From Malaya genurostris (lineage: Eukaryota; Arthropoda; Insecta; Diptera; Culicidae), in assembly GCF_030247185.1 (NCBI RefSeq), contig NC_080570.1, forward strand, positions 79,767,716 through 79,831,715: DNA of 64,000 nt, in the 5' to 3' direction. Each line of letters opens with the position of its first letter. The stretch's first letter is position 1. The notes beneath the pieces were generated by a model. The model did no database searches, was not told the origin of the DNA, and was given only the letters and a program-made list of their open reading frames with translations. A program made the position numbers and the translations under genes. Shown in pieces: positions 60,245 through 64,000 of this stretch.

Positions 60245-61025
60245 ACATTGTTGGCCGACCTGTTTCTGCTAATTGGTAAATCTGAGGAATACAATTCACT
60301 AAAGCTAAAGTTTTGTTTCAGGAGAGCTGACTAAAAAACAATGTTCGGTACCCCGACCATCGGCGCAGCGTCCGCTTTCGGGCCAACCACGACGGCCCCG
60401 TCAAATCCTATGAAAGATTTTGAAGTTACTTCCCTACCGGAGGATACCGTGTCAGTGATGGAGTTTAGTCCAGCTACTCTACAGTAGAATTTTTTGATTG
60501 CCGGTAGCTGGGATTGCAGTGTGCGATGCTGGGAGGTTGAACAAAGCGGCAAAACGGTGGGAAAATCAATTAAAACTATGAACGGTCCCGTTCTTGATGT
60601 TTGCTGGGCAGACGATGGCACTAAAGTTTTTATCGCGTCCGCCGACAAATAAGTTAAATGTTGGGATCTGGCATCGGATCAGTTAGCGCAGGTGGCACAA
60701 CATGTTGCTCCGATCAAAACTTGTCACTGGGTCAAAGGAACCAACTATACATGCCTGATGATCGGTTCGTGGGATAAGACGCTAAAATTCTGTTGGCTCT
60801 GATGGGACATTCAGCTTTTGGGATAAGGACGTCAGAACCAAGCTCAAGTCTTCGGAAACGATGGATCAATCGATTACCAAGTGCTGTTTTAATTCAAATG
60901 GCCAAATTTTTGCCTACACCGTGGAATATGATTGGTCTAAAGGACATGAGTACAACAACCCTCAGAAGAAAACGCACATCTTTTTGCGTTCATATGAGGA
61001 AGGAACTTAAACTCAAAACCTCTTG
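60245..61025 (+). pseudogene. Rae1: processed-type pseudogene of the mRNA export factor Rae1
   Basis: Starts at an ATG (60341) preceded by leader-like sequence: MFGTPTIGAASAFG, then WD-repeat sequence with GSWDCSVRCWEVE and GSWDKTLKF, and the end DWSKGHEYNNPQKK..IFLRS. A TAG interrupts codons after SPATLQ (about 60485), a TAA after SADK (about 60650), and several frameshifts follow. About 125 codons are missing between KTLKF and SDGTFSFWDKD. No introns are visible. Family: Rae1 is a seven-bladed WD protein binding Nup98 at the nuclear pore. This copy cannot encode it. It lies in the opposite orientation within the non-LTR element. Confidence 0.88.
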
Positions 61026-61029
61026 GGTC

Positions 61030-61563
61030 ATTCTTCTCATCATATGAATCTGGAGCTGCGCGGGATCATGCTTTCTTGAAAAGACGACCAGCTCTGTTTT
61101 CTCCGCAGAAAATTCGATACCCAGATGAACAGCCCAAACGGACAAGTTATCTAAGGTATCTTGCAATGTTTTTTTCAGATCAATAGCTTTGGGTCCAGTA
61201 ACTGAAAACCACGCCATCATCTGCCAATTGTCTTAGTGTACATGGGGTTACTAGACAGATGTCAATGTCATTCACGTAAAATTTATAGAGGAGCGGACTG
61301 AGGCATGAGCGTTGCGGAAGACCCATGTAGCTAATTCTGAATGTCACTAAATCGCCATGTGAAAAATTATTTATAATTGCTGGAAATCCATGTTGATGGA
61401 GCTTGTCTGAAAGAACATCAATGGAAACTGAATCAAATGCTCCTTTAATGTCTAAAAATACAGATACCATTTGTTGTTTTTGAACGTAGGCAATTTGGAT
61501 GTCAGACGAAAGTAATGCAAGGTAATCATTCGTCCCTTTACATCGCAATGGGTCTATATAAGT
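61030..61563 (-). pseudogene. reverse transcriptase fragment of the I-clade element
   Basis: Minus-strand peptide contains KGTNDYLALLSSDIQIAYVQ, FLDIKGAFDSVS (RT motif A), GLPQRSCLSPLLYKFYVNDI (motif B region) and QLADDGVVF (motif C, with ADD) in two frames. It ends near ELVVFSRKH. It belongs with the segment at 62572-62950 on the other side of the inserted TIR element. Confidence 0.82.
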
Positions 61564-61582
61564 GATAAGACAACATCTCTAT

Positions 61583-62571
61583 GCAAAATGGTTTGAGTCG
61601 ACAAAAACGTTAACTTAATTATCTAGCTGCGTATTTGGTTTTAGGCGTACTGGTAATGGTGTGAGACATCATCTTTGAAATGAATTGGATTCTAATTAAA
61701 AGAACGGCTAAGGAATATTCTATTAAAAGAATAAGTAAAACTTTTCGAAATTTAATGAGCACGTTAGCATGCTTCTTTAGTTTGTTCAATTGCATACAAG
61801 AATGCATCATGAAATTATATTCAATCATTACACCATTGCACCAAAGCTACACTAACGACCGATTCCAATTTTTGAACATTTCCTACAAAGCTCCTTTTAA
61901 TAAACCAAAAATAGTCGTTTTAGCAAATGTTTTGCTAAGAAAATGGTCAAAAAAGCACTCTATATTTTGTTGTCTCATTCACACAATTTAAAAGGCCACG
62001 CTACACACTTCGTAACTTTATATTACTTGATTTAAGCTTTCCAAAAAGTATATGTATGTGCCTTTTGATCTGCGACCCTGCTTCCTATTGGTAGTTAAAG
62101 TTAGTGCGTATAAAAGTATAAATGTTAAATAACTTTTTAAGGAAAAGGCAAAACCGTGCAGTCTTCAACAAAAATGTATAATTTTACGTTTTTAGTAATT
62201 GTCTCGAACATAGTAGACACTGAAAATAATTGTGAAAAAAGTAATGTACAAAAAATTGATTTTAAGTGATTTCAAACGAAATTGCTTCATATATCCGAAA
62301 TTTTCTGCGTCAGACCTATAGCTTCTTCGACAAAGTTTTTTCTCGTTAGAAGTTCTAAAACTTTGTAGAAGACATCGTTTTTCTATCTCTTAAGGGAAAA
62401 CAGTTGTTGAAATGAACTTTTATCGTAGTAGGCTTTGCACATTTTTTATTGTGATCAAATCACGAGGTATATTTTTGTGAATGAGTTCTCCAAAGGAACT
62501 ATGTATATCGAATCAACGGTTTAGCAGCTAGAGAATTAAGTTCACGTTTTTGTCGATTCAAACCACTGTGC
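61583..62571. mobile_element. 989-bp TIR element interrupting the reverse transcriptase
   Basis: The outer ~48 bp are inverted: gcaaaatggtttgagtcgac on the left, gtcgattcaaaccactgtgc on the right. It lies between two 16-bp direct copies of atgggtctatataagt (61548-61563 and 62573-62588) that belong to the RT sequence (the YRPI motif). 19 extra bases separate the left copy from the TIR. The interior has no transposase. Confidence 0.65.
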
Positions 62572-62951
62572 TATGGGTCTATATAAGTTGTGGTTGAAAG
62601 CTGATTTTCCCGGCTTTTGAATGGCGATAACTTTCACTTACCTCCAGTCAGGTTGGGCAATATTTTGCTCAAGAAACTTGTTGAACAGTTCGAACAAACT
62701 TCTTTTTGCAAGGTCGAGCAGATTATTCGCCAAGTTGAATTTAATTCTGTCCAACCCAGGAGCGTTATTGTTACGAGACATGAGTGCTATGTATTTTGTT
62801 TCGCGTAACTAGCATCAGAGCACTCCAAGGGTTTGGAAAGCTTCTGTTAGACGATGGACCAAGAAATTGTTTGGTTTGTGCTTGTTCTGCGGCCTCCAGA
62901 ATCGAACAAACGCGGAAGTCATATTCTTCAAGTGGACGGGGCTAAATCAGT
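62572..62951 (-). pseudogene. upstream RT segment of the I-clade element
   Basis: The minus strand encodes PGLDRIKFNLA, FNKFLEQNIAQPDWR, AIQKPGKSAFN and NLYRPIA, the region before RT motif A in I-clade ORF2, in more than one frame. Upstream of it the sequence ends at the Penelope-like element. Confidence 0.7.
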
Positions 62952-62976
62952 CGGCACGTTTGTGTATAATGTTTGT

Positions 62977-63701
62977 CATTATACACAAACGTGCCGATTG
63001 CTTCTGCGATAGACTGCCTAAGGAATAGATGGAAGGAGCTAGAAAATCATACAATCATCGATCGAGAGAGCTTCTTTGAGATGGTCAAGCTGGTGTTAGA
63101 GTCGACTTTTCTCGTACCTAGGGGAGTTGTATATGCACAAACCTTCGGCGTTCCAATGGGATCACCACTTTCGCCGGTTATTGCTAATGTGGTAATGGAA
63201 CGTCTAGAACAGGAATGCATAACAACCTTGGAGGAGAAACATGTAACAATTAAAGTTTATAGTCGTTATGTGGATGATTGCTTTTGTGTGGGACATAAGG
63301 AACACATTCAGCAAGTTGTAGAGTGTTTCAACAATTTTCACAGCAAACTTGAATTCACTATTGAAAAAGAAGAAAATGGAAAGTTGAAATTTCTGGACAT
63401 GATGTTGACCCGGAGAGACGATCACATCGAACGAATCTGGTCACCTAAACAAACCGATGGAAGATGCCTGGATTTCTGCTCGGAAAGTCCATATGCGCAT
63501 AAATGCAACACCGCGATTGCACTCATAGATAGAGCAATTAAGCTGTCTGATTGTAAGAACCGTCAATCAGCAATACGAACGGCCAAAATCATCTTGCAGA
63601 TTAATCATTACCCTAATTGGTTTGTTTGCAAGATCCTAAAGGAACGTGTTCATAAGCATTACAACAGTCTGCAGGAAAAAAAAGTAACAATTCCTGATTA
63701 A
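62977..63701 (+). pseudogene. Penelope-like reverse transcriptase
   Basis: The frame contains SLYTNVPIASAI at its truncated start, then GVPMGSPLSPVIAN, SRYVDDCFCVG (the YVDD catalytic motif) and GKLKFLDMMLTR, the standard PLE RT order. It is open for about 240 codons and then meets a TAA (63699-63701), after which the same frame continues into the GIY-YIG region. The N-terminal ~third of the normal protein is missing. It is inactive because of truncation and the stop. Confidence 0.85.
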
Positions 63702-64000
63702 CCGTATGTTGCAGTTCTGTACATTCCTGGGCTTAGTGAAAAATTAGGAAGGATTTTTAAAAAGTACAGCACAAAACTTGTATTTAGACCAAGAGATAAA
63801 ATTAAAAATCAAGTCTTCACTAAGCTAAAGGACCCGATCCCACCAGGAAAACAGACGAACGTGGTATACACGATCCCGTGTGGAGCTGATGACGGCAAGG
63901 TTTACATTGGACAAACAGGTAGAGAGCTAGAGACGAGAGTGACGGAACACAAGAACGATACGAAGAAAAAAGACGCAAGAACTGGACTGTCTCAACACAC
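63702..64000 (+). pseudogene. GIY-YIG endonuclease region of the Penelope-like element (partial)
   Basis: In frame with the RT after the TAA. It includes LYIPGLSEKLGRIF (the linker), and then VVYTIPCGADDGKVYIGQTG followed by ELETRVTEHK, the GIY-YIG core (Y..YIG..R..EH). It continues beyond position 64000, so its end is not visible. Confidence 0.85.

Larger units (their letters stand above)
62952..64000 (+). mobile_element. 5'-truncated Penelope-like element with fold-back start, running off the window
   Basis: Begins with a perfect inverted repeat (cggcacgtttgtgtataatg, 5-base spacer, complement at 62977-62996) made from the first coding bases of the element. RT coding follows, then a GIY-YIG endonuclease domain. 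Truncated copies with an inverted piece at the 5' end are typical of Penelope-like elements. Confidence 0.85.

Noticed and set aside
60793..61047. Frame of 84 codons starting MALMGHSAFG
   Set aside because: It is a wrong-frame reading of the Rae1 pseudogene; the correct frame gives SDGTFSFWDKD and following Rae1 sequence.

Overview
The window is animal nuclear DNA, most likely from a mosquito, probably culicine. It is AT-rich and dominated by mobile elements. The host genes have short GT..AG introns, insect-type products (wuho, Rpt4, OPA3) and dense TIR elements of kinds familiar from Aedes and Culex. No bacterial, CRISPR, tRNA or rRNA features were seen.

Layout. 1-366: unrecognised coding fragment with one in-frame stop. 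647-1990: two TIR elements. 2226-5182: a convergent pair of intact host genes, wuho (tRNA m7G methyltransferase subunit, +) and Rpt4 (26S proteasome ATPase, -), with stop codons about 105 bp apart. 5260-11690: nested TIR elements. One of them (8375-9397) carries a small, apparently spliced, three-exon gene whose first exon recurs in a diverged sister element at 53169-53800. 11900-19240: satellite-like units and a cluster of two dispersed repeats, here called R and S. 19387-20087: a W/Y/P/G-rich gene of unknown function, probably frameshifted. 20169-26500: more nested TIR elements, two with clean target duplications.

26945-31813: full-length Ty3/gypsy element (Mag-like) with identical-looking LTRs, a 5-bp target duplication and two in-frame stops. 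32868-33145: palindrome around (TA)n. 33600-46878: a direct segmental duplication carrying two copies of a Dscam pseudogene. Copy A contains a 718-bp TIR element and copy B a CsRn1-like gypsy element inside (TA)n, so each copy preserves the empty site for the other's insertion.

48222-49097: OPA3-like gene (-). 49890-53800: nested TIR elements. 54362-55121: first two exons of a SAM-domain gene (+) that probably continues outside the window or past the Helitron. 56087-59082: Helitron-like element with about seven tandem 265-bp units. 59083-62950: decayed I-clade non-LTR retrotransposon (-), broken by a Rae1 pseudogene and a TIR element. 62952-64000: 5'-truncated Penelope-like element (+) with a fold-back at its 5' end and a GIY-YIG domain running off the edge.

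The intact host genes are housekeeping genes (tRNA modification, protein degradation, mitochondria) and do not form a pathway. The main interest is the transposon biology: gene capture by TIR elements, empty-site pairs, and several elements that look recently inserted.
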